This document shows, piece after piece, positions 18,361 to 29,692 of a stretch of 64,000 nucleotides of DNA. The first letter of the stretch is position 1; every line of letters starts with the position of its first letter. Position numbers and translations under genes: made by a program. Source of the DNA: Phoenix dactylifera (lineage: Eukaryota > Streptophyta > Magnoliopsida > Arecales > Arecaceae); contig NW_024067666.1 in NCBI RefSeq assembly GCF_009389715.1, positions 4,319,001 to 4,383,000 of the forward strand, read 5' to 3'. Below the pieces are notes generated by a model. The model saw only the letters and a program-made list of their open reading frames with translations, had not been told where the DNA came from and ran no database searches.

Positions 18361-20780
18361 ACCCCACGAGTCTGCCCTAAGAGTTCTATTGGGTTGCCTT
18401 GTATTTTTGCCGTCTTCTTCCTCGCTCCACCTTTCAACCAAATTTTGCCGACGGTGCCCGGAGCGATTTCCGGCGATGTCCTGTAGGTTCCCACCCCGTA
18501 CTTGCTAGGGTTCCTTTTCCTCTTCCCTCCTCTATTTTCAGTTTCATTTCATTCTTCTGTAAAATGGGTCTTGGTCCTGAGGAAGTAGGGTCGAGTCTGT
18601 CGGGAGAGGAGTTGGAGTTGATCCGCTCCCGGTTCTTCTTCCAGCCCGGGTTTCGTCTCGAAACTGCGGGGCCGGAAGATAGGGTGACGCGGCCGCCCCC
18701 AGGTCGGATCGCGGTTCATCGCGAGATGCTCTGAGCCGGCCTGCGGTTCCCTGTTCACGAGTTCGTGAACAACTTGCTGGTCGAGTACCAACTCGTCCCA
18801 GCACAGCTTGCTCCGAACTCGTGGAGGACTATAATCGGGTTCCTGTCCTTGTGTCTCGGGCATGGGATCCCGATCTCCGTGAGCGTCTTCCGTCGGTGTT
18901 TTCTATTAAAGAAAAATCCGGCGGACGCAGAGTGGCTGTACTTCGCCTTTCGGGGCGGTATGTCACTCTTTCATGGTGCCCCTTCCTCTATTCATGAGTG
19001 GAAAGGGAAATTTTTCTTCTTTGCGTCCGAGGTGCCGTGGGGGTTCAACTCGAGGTGGGGGCACCCTCGGTTGAAGGCTCTCAACAGGCTCTCCGAGCCC
19101 TCGGGGAGGGAGTTGAGGGTCCTGGACTCCTTACAGGCCCTCGGAAAGGGGTACGACCTGACCAAGCTCCTACGGGAGGACGCCCTGGCGAGCGTGGGTC
19201 TGAGTTCGGCGCGCCCCGAGGGTAAGAGTAGTTGCATTACCTTCTTTGTTTGTCTGTTCTTTCTTTTTACTAACATTGGTCTGACACTTAGGAGAATTTT
19301 TGACTTCAGATATTCCTCATATGCCGACCAGCAACGTATCGCTCTTCTCCCGCCTGAAGAGGCGGGAGGCCGAGGCCGGGGGGGGCTGTTCCCCAGCCTC
19401 GGAAGAAGGCGAGGTCGGCCGGTGCTTCCACATCGGCCGGGACGAGAGGCCCAGAGGCGGGGGCCTCCGCAGCTGACCTGGGGCGGACGCAGGCCGCCAG
19501 TGATGCAGGCCCAGCGGCCCCTCCTTGTCCTGCCCCCATCGCCCAGCGGGAGGGGCCGGTCGTGATCCGATTGCGGTGCCCGGGGCCTGAGCCGACCCGG
19601 GGCCCCGAAGCGAGCGGCCCCGAAATCTCGAGCTTGGGTGAGCCGAGCTCTTCCAGGGTTTTTCGGAAGGAGTCAGCTGAGCCGGACTCCCCAATCCTCG
19701 AGGGGAGCTCTGCCATCCACGACGCCGAAGTAGCGCGCGCCGTATTTTGGCGCGCAATGCTTCCAGCGGACCGGGCCGAGTTCCGGAACTTGCCGCTGGA
19801 GGAGATTGTCGACGATACTTATCGCAATACCGCTCGGGTAAGCCACTTTTCCGATGTTCCATAGACTACTGGTAAATATGTTATGTTTTTCAGCTTGTAA
19901 TTGCTTTACCCTTTCCTTCTTGCAGCATATCCACGAAGTAGACACCCTGGTGTTCATTGCCCAAGGGTGTCAAGAAGAGACCCGGCGAGTCAGCCAGCAA
20001 TTGGAGCTGGCTAAGAAGAAAATCGCCGAGTTGGGGGCAGCGCTGGCCGAGGCCGAGGCTCGGAGGGAGGCCACTGAGGCCGGGCGCCTAGCGATGGTCG
20101 AGGTGCTTGAGGAGGAAAGGGCCGCCCATTCGCTGGCCAAGTCGGCCTTGCGCGCCTCGGAGGCGCGACTGGGGGAGGCCCAGTCCGAGGTCGCGGGCCT
20201 CAAGTACGAGGGCGGGGTCTTCCGCCTCAAGATCGAGCAGCTCGAGGCCCGGGAGAAGAGGGCGCTCGAGCGAGCCGAGAACGCCGTGGAGCTCTTCAAG
20301 GAGTCGGAGGAGTTCCGCGATATGTTAGAGGAGGAAACCGTTGACGGGTTCCTCCGGGGCTTCGACAACTTCCAGAAGCAGATGGCTCGGATCTGCCCCC
20401 AGTTCGACCTCTCGACAATTCGTCCGAGGATGAACCTGGGTTATGGGTCTGATACGGACGACATTCCCGCCATCCTGACATCCGAGGCGGGATTGTATGA
20501 ATGTGACGCCGCCGAGCCCGCGACGGCGGAGGCCGAGTTGGAAGGCACTTCGGAGGCACCCGCCGAGGCCCTTGCTGCAAACCCCGAGCCCGTAACTGCT
20601 GAAGACCCTTCGGTCATCGCCATAGATGACCCGAGGAGAATGCTGACGCGATCGCCGCCCCTTAGGACCCGGATGTATATTTTTTTTTTTCATTGTAATC
20701 GAGGTCGGCTCCCCAACTTTTGAATGGCCGACCTCCAATTTTGTACTTGGCCTTCTGGCCCTTTATTAATGAAAGATCCT
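18353..20780 (+). mobile_element. Antisense extra gene carried by the Tat element (PF04195-like), broken
   Basis: On the strand opposite to gag-pol, between integrase and the 3' LTR, lies a gene-like unit: TATA box, three coding blocks (about 18563-19220, 19312-19837 and 19925-20690) separated by GT-AG introns, and an AT-rich 3' tail. The first block resembles the putative gypsy-type transposon domain (WRTIIGFLSLC, FHGAPSSIHEWKGKFFF). The third is a long coiled coil rich in Ala, Glu and Arg (LAKKKIAELGAALAEAEAR) ending in an acidic tail. Related antisense frames are known in Tat elements; their role is unknown. The copy is broken (at least one break) and is described only as a fossil. Confidence 0.7.
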
Positions 20781-21715
20781 TTTTATCACTTCGTGTTTAT
20801 CTTCACTTCTCTTGTCGTAAATGAGGCCGGAATCTTAATTTATCGTTTCACCGACTTTTATCTTTGTATCTTGGCTTTCGAGCTGTTCAACGGAGTCGCA
20901 CTTCTTCCTTGGCTATATCTTAGCTTTCTCAAATTCTGATCCTACCAATCGGAGGGAGCTCCGAGCTTAGGTTCTTAGATAATTTTTCTAAGTCCTATAG
21001 CCCGGATTCTAAGATTGCAAAGTTGCCATATTGGGCTTTTAAGTTTTTGAGGCACCGAAATCGGGCCTTAATCCTTCAAGCAGGATTGTGCGAGATTTGT
21101 ATACGCCGCTATCCGAGGGGTCTAGTCGGGCTTCCGAACTTGACTCCCGGATCGCAGAATCATAGAAAGGGTCGGTGCTGTTCTCCATGGGGGAGCATGA
21201 GCTAATAATCGAGCCGTCGCCAGGGTTCCATAATTTTCATCCTCGGACTTTGCCGAGGTCCCGGTGAGCGGGGTCGGGACTTTTTAAAGAACACCTCAGC
21301 ATCTTTGAACTCGATCGATACGCCCGCGGTCGAGGTTATTTTCATAGCTCGACATCGGAGTCTACGTATGGGGGCCGAGTTAGGCCCTAGTTTGCGAAGA
21401 CTTGCATAAGTCGTTATGAAGGTTCAACAGACGGGAGTATGCATAATGCTGATGGGAGGTCAGTCTTAAACCGACTCATAGGAGTAGTCCAACTTTGGCC
21501 AAAATAAGGTCTCGACTTGGACTGAGATTTCGCTAGCAGCGCGTAGATAAAATATGACAAGAAGAGTGTCGAGTTGGATGTACCTTTTGCATTCCCAGAG
21601 TTGTACTCCACAGAGCAGAGTGGGTTGCTCCCTTTCCTCGTCGACTTTCGGAGTCATTCTTTGACTTGTTGGGGGGGGTTCGAGCCTCTTACGGACCCGA
21701 TGACGCCCGCCGAAG
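20781..21715. other. Non-coding spacer of the Tat element
   Basis: About 0.9 kb between the antisense gene and the 117-bp repeat array. It is of mixed composition with scattered GAGGTC/CCGAGG words and no protein family that I recognise on either strand. Confidence 0.5.
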
Positions 21716-22400
21716 TTGAGAGGATCTGGGAAGACTTTATTGATCCGCGGCTCTTCCCGAGGTCGAGGGAGTTTGGGACTCTACGGTCGAACCTTGGGGC
21801 GTCCCGACCTTGGTCGAGGAATCTTACGTCAGGTCAGTGGTTCTGGGAACACTCTGCTGACCTGCGATACATCCCGAGGTCGAGGGAGTTTGGAACTCTA
21901 CGGTCGATCCTCGGGGCATCCCGACCTTAGTCGAGCGATCGTTCGTCAGGTCGATGGGTCTGGGCACGCTCTATCGACCTGCGACACTTTCCGAGGTCGA
22001 GGGAGTTTGGGACTCTACGGTCGATCCTCGGGGCATCCCGACCTTAGTCGAGGAATCGTTCGCCAGGTCGATGGGTCTGGGCACGCTCTGTCGACCTGCG
22101 ACGTTTTCCGAGGTCGAGGAAGTTTGGGACTCTACGGTCGACCCTCGGGGCATCCCGACCTTCGTCGAGGAATCGTTCGCCAGGTCGATGGGTCTGGGCA
22201 CGCTCTGTCGACCTGCGACGCTTTCCGAGGTCGAGGGAGTTTGGGACTCTACGGTCGACCCTCGGGGCATCCCGACCTTAGTCGAGAAATCTTGCGCCAA
22301 GTCGATATTTCATCGTCCTGCAATACTTCCCGAGGTCGAAGGAGTTTGAGACTCTACGGTCGAGCCTCGAGGCATCCCGATTTTAGTCGAGGAATCTGAG
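21716..22400. repeat. 117-bp tandem repeat array inside the Tat element
   Basis: The word GAGGTCGAGGGAGTTTGGGA, with slight variants, recurs at 21759, 21876, 21993, 22110 and 22227, exactly 117 bp apart, and once more at 22332 after a shorter step. Each unit also has CTACGGTCG, GGGGCATCCCGACC and GTCGAGGAATC. The period is divisible by three, so open frames run through the array on both strands without being genes. Short tandem arrays in the untranslated spacer are typical of Tat/Ogre-type elements. Confidence 0.9.
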
Positions 22401-22544
22401 GATCACAGATGACCCGACATTAGAAGAGAACCATAATCATTGAAATGGGCGAATTATTTGTAGAAAAGAGATCGAATTCATATTCCTGGTTGCCTTGAAC
22501 CCCTGTGGGCTTCATTGGTAGTACATCCGTAGATTCTCGGAGTT

Positions 22545-25500
22545 TCAGCTTCGCGGAATCAGAGTCCCCTCTAGGGACTTCAATTTGTATGCTCCGGGTC
22601 GTTGTACTCGGGCGATCTGGTACGGCCCTTCCCAATTTGGGGCGAGCTTTCCTTGCTCGGTCGGTTGAGAAGCCTCGGCTCTCCTGAGGACGAGGTCCCC
22701 TACTTTGAAGAGCTTGGGCTTGACTCTGGAGTTGTAGTATTGGGCCGTCCTCTGTTGATATGTCGCCATACGGACCCGGGCGACCTCTCGGGTCTCTTCA
22801 ACAAGGTCCAAGTTGTTCCTGAGCCGGGAAGAATTGGTGTCGGGGTCGTAATGCTCCACCCTTGAAGAAGGGAGGCCAATTTCCAGCGGGATGACAGCTT
22901 CAGTGCCGTATGCTAGGTTGAAGGGGGTCTCTCCCGTGGGCAGTCAGAACGTAGTCCGGTACGCTCAGAGGACGTTGTATAAGTTCTCGACCCACTGTCC
23001 TTTGGACCAATCAAGCCTAGCCTTGAGTCCCTGCAAAATGGTACGGTTAGTTACCTCAGTTTTTCCGTTTGTCTGGGGATGGGCGACCGAGGTGAAGCGG
23101 TGGTCAATGCCGAGCTCAGAGCAAAATTTCCTGAAGTGGACATTGTCGAACTGCCGGCCATTGTCGGATATAAGGATACGGGGTAGTCCGAATCTGCAAA
23201 TTATGGACTTCCACACGAAGTCCCGCATCTTTTGCTCGGTGATCCGGGCTACAGGTTCGGCTTCGACCCATTTGGTGAAGTAGTCGATTGAGACGACCAG
23301 AAATTTTCTTTGCCCGGTGGCCAGGGGAAAAGGCCCCAGAATGTCGATCCCCCATTGGGCAAACGGCCAGGGGGTGATGATGGAAGTCAGCAGGGCCGAA
23401 GGTCGGCGTTGGATGTTAGCGTTCCGTTGACACCGGTCGCACTTCCGGACGAAATCCGTCGCATCTTTCTGGAGCGTGGGCCAGTAATATCCTTGCCGCA
23501 GGATCTTATGGGCTAATGCCCGACCCCCCAGGTGATTTCCGCAGATTCTTTCATGGACCTCTCGGAGGGCATAGTCCGCCTCAGAGGGGCGGAGACATCT
23601 GAGAAGAGGAGAAGTAAATGATCGACGATATAGTCTATTTTCATACAAGACATACCGGGGAGCTTGGCGCTTGATTCGGCGAGCCTCTGTCTCGTCATGG
23701 GGTAGGGTTCCGTCCTGGAGGTAGCAGACGAATCCGTCGATCCAGCTTGGCTCGAAGTCGATGCACATGGTGGGCTCGGGCTCCTCCGTGCTGGCCGTCC
23801 GAAGGTACTCGAGCGTTGTCCCCTGGGGAAGCTCGCTCATGCGGGAGGTCGCCAGTTTGGACAACTGGTCTGCCCTGAGATTCTCCGCTCTGGGAATGTG
23901 CTGAATACTGAAAGAGTTCAAGGTAGACGTGAGTTCCCGCACTTTTTGGAGATATTTCTGCATGGATGGCTCTTTTGCTTCGAAGTCTCCCTGGATCTGG
24001 CTTACTATCAGCTGGGAATCACTGAAGGCCGTCAGGTCTTCCACTTTCAGTTCCTTTGCCAACTTGAGCCCGGCGATGAGAGCCTCATACTCAGCCTCGT
24101 TGTTCGAGGCCGGGAACTCGAGGCGCAAGGCTTGCTCGGCCACCACCCCGTCTGGACTGGTGAGGATGAGTCCGGCTCCGCTACCCCCCGAAGTCGAAGA
24201 CCCGTCCGAGTGTAAAACCCATGGTAGCCTTGGGGCTTCCTCTATGGATACGGATGACAGCTCGGGGTCGTCCGGCAGGGTGCACTCTATGATGAAGTCG
24301 GCGAGTATTTGAGCTTTAATAGCCGGCCTGGGCCGATATTCGAGGTCAAATTTCCTGAGCTCGACCGCCCATTTGGCGATCCTCCCCGCACGATCCGACC
24401 TTTGCAGTATTTGCTTCATAGGCTGGTCGGTCAGTATGGTTATTGTGTGGGCTTGGAAATAAGGACGGAGTCTTCGAGCTGAAGTAATGAGAGCAAAGAT
24501 CGTCTTTTCAAGTTTGGAGTATCGGGTCTCAGCATCTCTGAGGACCCGGCTGATGTAGTAGACCGGCTTTTGGAGCTTGTCCTCTTTCCGGACGAGGACT
24601 GAGCTCACTGCAACTGGAGAAACGGCCAGATACAAGTAAAGGACTTCATCCCTCTGCGGTTTGGTGAGCAGCGGGGGAGAGGCCAAAAGGCTTCAGAGCT
24701 CTTCGAAGGCCTGCTGGCATTCTTCTGACCATTGGAAATCCTTTGGCCGCTTGAGGATCTTGAAGAATGGGAGGCAGCGTTCGGCCGATCGGGAGACAAA
24801 CCTCCCCAAGGCGGCAACCCGCCCGGTAAACCGCTGCACCTCCTTGACTGTCCTCGGGGGCGTCATTTCTTGCAGCGCTCGGATTTTCTCAAGGTTGGCT
24901 TCAATTCCGCGCTGGGTCACTATGAAACCCAGAAACTTGCCCGATGTGACTCCGAACGCGCACTTCGCGGGGTTGAGCTTCATTCGGTATCTCCTGAGCT
25001 TGGAGAACGTTTCGTTGAGGTCAGCTACATGGTGCTCCGCCGCTCGACTCTTCACCAGCATGTCGTCCACGTAAACTTCCATATTCCGGCCGATCTGGTC
25101 TTTAAAAATTTGGCTGACCAGCCTCTGATAGGTGGCTCCAGCGTTCTTCAGGCCGAAGGGCATCACCTTGTAGCAATAGGTGCCCTTGTCGGTGATGAAG
25201 GCCGTCTTCTCCTCGTCTTCTGGCGCCATTCGAATCTGATTGTACCCCAAAAAGGCATCCATAAAAGTCAGCAGTTGGTGTCCTGAAGTGGAATCGACGA
25301 GCTGGTCGATGCTTGGGAGAGGGAAACTATCTTTTGGGCAAGCCTTGTTCAGGTCGGTGTAGTCCACGCACATGCGCCATTTTTCATTGGCCTTCTTTAC
25401 GAGGACTACGTTGGCGAGCCAGTCTGGGTAAGAGACCTTCCGGATGAAGCCGGCTTCAAGGAGTTTATCCACTTCCTCGGCCGCCGCTCGTTGCCGTTCC

Positions 25501-26390
25501 GGGGCGGAGCCTCTTTTCTTCTGCTTTACAGGTCTGCTGGTTGGCTTCACCCGAAGTCGATGGACCATGACCTCAGGGTCAATTCTCGGTACGTCCGCGG
25601 GCGACCAGGCGAAGATATCGGCATTGTCCCGCAGGAAGCTGATGAGGTGATTCCTCTCGCGGGCGCCAAGGCTGGAGCCGACCTGCACAGTTAGCTCGGA
25701 AAAATTTTCTCGTAGTGGAACTTGAACAAGAAGCTCACCAGGCTCTACTTGCTTCTTCCAAAGAGTGTCCCTCGCATCCAGGGTTTCCATGGGTAGTGAG
25801 GGGCCTGTTGGCTGAATCGGCGCCTCAGTCGGTTGCCTTACTCGGTAGGCCGCCATGTAGCATTGCTTGGCAACCAACTGGTTTCCACGGACCTCGCCTA
25901 CTCCTTGGCCGGCGGGGAACCTCATGAGCAGATGGCGGGTTGAGACCACGGCTCGGAGGGCGTTTAGCCCTGGCCGCCCAAGGATGGCGTTGTAGACTGA
26001 GGGCAGGCGGACCACAAGGAAGTCCGTCCTCACAGTGCTCTCCCGGGGAGCGAGGCCAATTGTGACAAGGAAGCTGGCCTCACCTTCAACTGGGACCGAG
26101 TCCCCGGTGAACCCAACCAGTGGGGTATTGATTTTCCGGAGATGTCCTTCTGGCAACCCCATTTTTTGGTAGGCATGATAGTACAAAACGTTGGCTGAAC
26201 TTCCATTGTCAACTAGGACACGTTTTACATCAAACCTGTTTACAATCATAGAGATGACCACAGCGTCATCGTGGGGGGTCTCAACCCCTTCCAAGTCCTC
26301 GTCCGAGAACGAGATGACTTCATCAGCACGCAGGCGCTTCGGGGGGGCTCCCTGGGCGGCTGCTCCTACCGAGGCTCCTCCAATCATATT
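22545..26390 (-). mobile_element. pol region of the Tat element, broken
   Basis: In element order, right to left: protease with VDNGSSANVLY (about 26180-26215); reverse transcriptase with VDYTDLNKACPKDSFPLP and the VYVDD active site near 25060-25075; a first RNase H around YISRVLRDAETRYSKLEKT (about 24550); a second RNase H of the archaeal-like class with HSDGSS and NNEAEYEALIAGL (about 23830-24250); and integrase with a zinc-binding CDRCQ region and catalytic core (about 22960-23600), plus a C-terminal part to about 22545. The double RNase H places it in the Tat lineage. Several breaks interrupt the region. Confidence 0.9.
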
Positions 26391-27954
26391 AATGGTGTCG
26401 GCGATAGGCCTGTTGTCGTATTCTCGGGCAGTGTGGCGTTTTCCGTCGGCCTTCTTTCCTCACGTCGGTTTCTCACGAACCGATTGAGTACTCTCCGGCG
26501 GATGAGCGCCTCTATCTCGTCCCGGAGCTGGAAACAATCCTCCGTGTCGTGCCCACGGTCTCGGTGGAAGCGGCAGTACTTCCTGGGATTGCGGGGAACT
26601 CCAGTATCCCACATAGGAGGCGGGGGTCGAAAGAAATCCTGACCCTCGATTTCCATCAAGATCTCGGCCCGGGGGGCATTAACAGGTGTATAGTTTTCGT
26701 ACCTCCCTGGTACGTCCGAGGCCGCTGTGGAGACCTTGGTCGAGGTGGAGTCCTCCGCTGAGGTCGTCCCTGCTGCCGAGGCGGGCTCCTCAGTCGGGGG
26801 AGGTTCTTCTCTCGACGGGGGGATCGGCTCCTTTGCCGGCTGCGCTCCTCGCGGCATTTCTTCTGCCTCCTTGAGGCGGGCTCAATCGCACCCCGCCTGG
26901 AGGCAACTGCCTCCTCGGCCTTGGCGTACTTCCGGGCTCGGGCCAACATTTCGGTGAAGTCGGCCGGGAAGCTCTTCTCAATGGAGAAGAGGAATCGGTA
27001 GGAGCGAACTCCAGTCTTCAGAGCCGACATGGCTATTGACTGGTCTAGCTCGCGAACTTCCCACGTGGCGGCAGTAAAACGGTCCAGATACTCCTTGAGG
27101 GATTCCCCCTCCTTCTGCTTGATGTCCAGGAGGGAGTCTGACGTTCGTCGGTGGCGTCGGCTGGCGGCAAAATTGGTAGCGAACTGCCTGCCGAGTTGCT
27201 CGAAGGAGGACACCGTGTTCGGCTTTAGTCCAGAAAACCAAAGCCGAGCTATCCCTCGAAGAGTCGCTGGGAAGGCCTTACAAAGTACGGCCTCCGAGGA
27301 TCCTTGTAGAGCCATGAGGGCTCGGTAGCTCTCCAAGTGGTCGAGGGGGTCGGTAATTCCGCTGTAGGGCTCCACCTGAGGCATTTTGAACCTCGCGGGG
27401 ATCGGCTCATCCTCGATCTGGCGGGAGAAAGGGGATTTGGTGGTGAACTCGAAGTCTCCCTCCTGCCTTGCCTTCCTACTGTGGAGCGCTGCGATTTGGC
27501 GCTCCAAATGCTCAACTTTCCTGTCGAGCTCCCCAACCCGTGGGATTGTCACCGTGGTCTGCCCCGGCTCACGGTGGTCTGGGGCTGACTCAGCCTCAGA
27601 GGGTTGGGGTCTTCTGTTGAGATATTCCCCCGGTAGCTCTCTCTGGGGAGAAGTCCGCTCTTCGTTGTTGGCTCTGGAAGAGCCATGCAAATTTTGGCTT
27701 GGGAAGACCGGGCCGTTGGGAGGACATTCCGGCAGGACCTGGGCCTGCGGGGGGAGCGTTGGTAAGGCCTCCTCGCGCCGCAGGCCTTGAACGGCGGCGG
27801 CCAGGGCCTGGACTTGCTGTACCAGGGCATCAAACTGTTCTGGCTGGACCTGAGGAACCGGGTCAGCCGGAGTAGGCGAATTCTGGACGGAATGTCCAGA
27901 ATTTTGTGGGGGACGCCGGGAGATGTTGGAGGCTCCCTTGCTTCTCAACTTCAT
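26384..27954 (-). mobile_element. gag region of the Tat element, broken
   Basis: The gag region starts with MKLRSKGASNISRR shortly after the primer site. It has a Gln/Pro-rich N-terminal part, a coiled-coil stretch (LDRKVEHLERQIAALHSRKA), the retrotransposon gag core (FSGLKPNTVSSFEQLG, KEGESLKEYLDRF) and an Arg/Pro-rich tail. Near 26560 the Tat-typical YCRFHRDRGHDTEDCFQLRD motif is found. It is not continuous and is treated as broken. Confidence 0.88.
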
Positions 27955-27967
27955 GATCGCTACTCGG

Positions 27968-27987
27968 GCCCTTCCTCTAGCGCCAAC
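27968..27987 (-). other. Primer binding site of the Tat element
   Basis: Directly inside the 5' LTR the minus strand reads GTTGGCGCTAGAGGAAGG. TTGGCGC starts are common in plant Ty3/gypsy primer sites. I do not name the tRNA. Confidence 0.55.
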
Positions 27988-28826
27988 TGTTGCTGGAAAT
28001 TGGACCCGGGGGCGATCTTCGGTCGAAGAGAGGGAGCGGCAAGTCCTCACAGGGGAGCGGCGATCCGTCGGCGAGCGGTGTTCTCCGTCCGGGTGCCTGC
28101 AGAAAAGCCACCGGCCCTCCGACGCTCAAGTCAGAAGGGGGGCAAACTATGTGGGAAGAAGAAGAACAGTGCTTCTAGAGTGCGGAATCTCCAACCCCCC
28201 CTCTGAGGAGGAAGGGCCCCCTTTTATAGGGGGGTTGGTTTGCCTGAGATGTGATGGGGCGAGGTCATTGTACGGCTCGGCATGTTGCTCAGATTGGCGC
28301 ACGATCAGGTAAATCATTGCATTGATGTCGGAGGTGAGGTCGTCGTACGACCCGAGGTAGCACGCGATCGGGCGAATCATTGCATTGATGTCGGAGGTAT
28401 GGCCGAGATCAGAGACTTATCATCGTTGATTGGACTCTGCTGGGCTGACTTGCCGTGGAGAGTTGTGGGTCCGTAGATAACAGGAGCCACGCGCATTAAT
28501 GGTGGAGTAAGCCGGAGATCCGCATTAATTATGGAGTAAGCCGGAGATCCGCATTAATTGTTGAGTGAACTGGGGGTTTGCAGGGGTCATGCGCAATAAA
28601 TGCCGGGGCAGTGGCAGGACATGGCCCTCGGCCGGACCTCGGAGGGGTACGGCCGTAGTAGGTGGTTGACAAGAATAGACCTCGGGTGTCGGAAATTTTT
28701 CGGGTCGGAGGTTCTGAGGTCGGATGTTCCGAGGTCTGACGCCGACTTCGGCTGTCCAAGGTCGGCGGTTGTGCGACTCCTTAGGGGTAATTGTGTCACT
28801 GGAAAAAAAACCATATTCCCCCAACA
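27988..28826 (-). repeat. 5' LTR of the Tat element
   Basis: 839 bp with TG/CA ends, near-identical to 16817-17674. A minus-strand TATAAAAG near 28222-28229 is a plausible LTR promoter. It is followed in element sense by the primer site and gag. Confidence 0.93.
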
Positions 28827-28831
28827 AAAAT
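28827..28831. repeat. Target-site duplication AAAAT (right)
   Basis: Matches 16812-16816 on the other side of the Tat element. Confidence 0.85.
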
Positions 28832-29291
28832 TATTTAATTTTAATAAAAACTGTTATCTAAATAAAAATTAATTAGGATGCAAACTCTCCTGGGATTAAT
28901 TGTGCTTAAAGTGATCGATCATACGGCGGCAGAGCTTATGGATATTTTGATTCATGATATATTGAGGACATATCATGCAAGGCTGCAAGCTTGAAACAAT
29001 GGCCTTTGCAGCCACTCTGCAATCAAAATAACATCTCAGCCTAGAAAACCCTAGAGCTCTATTTCAACCACACCGATAATTCAACATCTAAATCGATCAC
29101 AGTTTCAGCCGGTCGGTCATCTATTAAAAAGAAAATTGTAATCACCTTGCGGCTCATGTTTCTGCGGTGGTCAATCACTATATCCACATATATATTCTTG
29201 AATATGTAGACGCTACTCATGGTCGTAAACCGAGATGCTGTTTTATTCCTCTTGGTCACAAGGAGCCCGGCACAAGAGCTCCTAAGTGCCC

Positions 29292-29666
29292 CCCCTGTAA
29301 ACAAAACCTCATCAAACAATGTCCAAGCCCCTTAAACCCTGCTTCTCTCACCTGTTCCAGGGTCGACCAGTATGCAACATTTCTAATGCAGCAGAGCAAG
29401 CATAGCAATGTCACCATGAGCCTGGCTCAACACTCAGATGCTTAGACAAGGCAACATACATACACACATACATAGGTTTTAGGAGAAATTGATGTACCCC
29501 TGTAAACAAACCCTCATCAAACAATGTCCAAAACCCCTTAAACCCTGCTTCTCTCAACTGTTCCAGGGTCGACCAGCATGCAGCATTTCTAATGCATCAG
29601 AGCAAGCAGAGCAATGTCACAAGGCAACATACATACATACATAGGTTTTAGGAGAAATTGATGTGC
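29292..29666. repeat. Imperfect tandem duplication, about 205 and 170 bp
   Basis: Unit 1 (29292-29496) and unit 2 (29497-29666) both start CCCCTGTAAACAAA and contain AACAATGTCCA, TTCCAGGGTCGACCAG and GGTTTTAGGAGAAATTGATG. Unit 2 lacks an internal stretch of about 32 bases. The boundary with the following CATG run is abrupt. Confidence 0.85.
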
Positions 29667-29667
29667 C

Positions 29668-29692
29668 TCATGCATGCATGCATGCATGCATG
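29668..29692. repeat. (CATG)n microsatellite
   Basis: Six perfect CATG steps directly after the tandem duplication. Confidence 0.9.

Larger units (their letters stand above)
16817..28826 (-). mobile_element. Ty3/gypsy LTR retrotransposon, Tat-type, broken
   Basis: The element is 12,010 bp, reads on the minus strand and is flanked by AAAAT. Order in element sense: 5' LTR 27988-28826, primer site, gag, protease, reverse transcriptase, RNase H, a second RNase H, integrase, a spacer with 117-bp repeats, an antisense extra gene, a purine tract and the 3' LTR 16817-17674. The second RNase H after the first, the lack of a chromodomain and an antisense extra frame near the 3' LTR are hallmarks of the Tat lineage. 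The LTRs differ at roughly 2 percent of sites plus a small length difference, suggesting an age of about one to a few million years depending on the rate used. Coding parts carry several breaks, so I treat it as a fossil. GAGGTCG-type words recur throughout. Confidence 0.93.

Noticed and set aside
18765-20723. Reading the coiled-coil and PF04195-like region as a host gene
   Set aside because: It lies wholly inside one LTR element bounded by a target duplication, and this layout is known for the Tat lineage, so it belongs to the element.
21716-22399. Plus-strand frame of 227 codons in the Tat spacer, and the idea of a CRISPR-like array
   Set aside because: The frame is an effect of the 117-bp period. 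The units are adjacent with no unique spacers, so this is a tandem repeat and not a CRISPR array.
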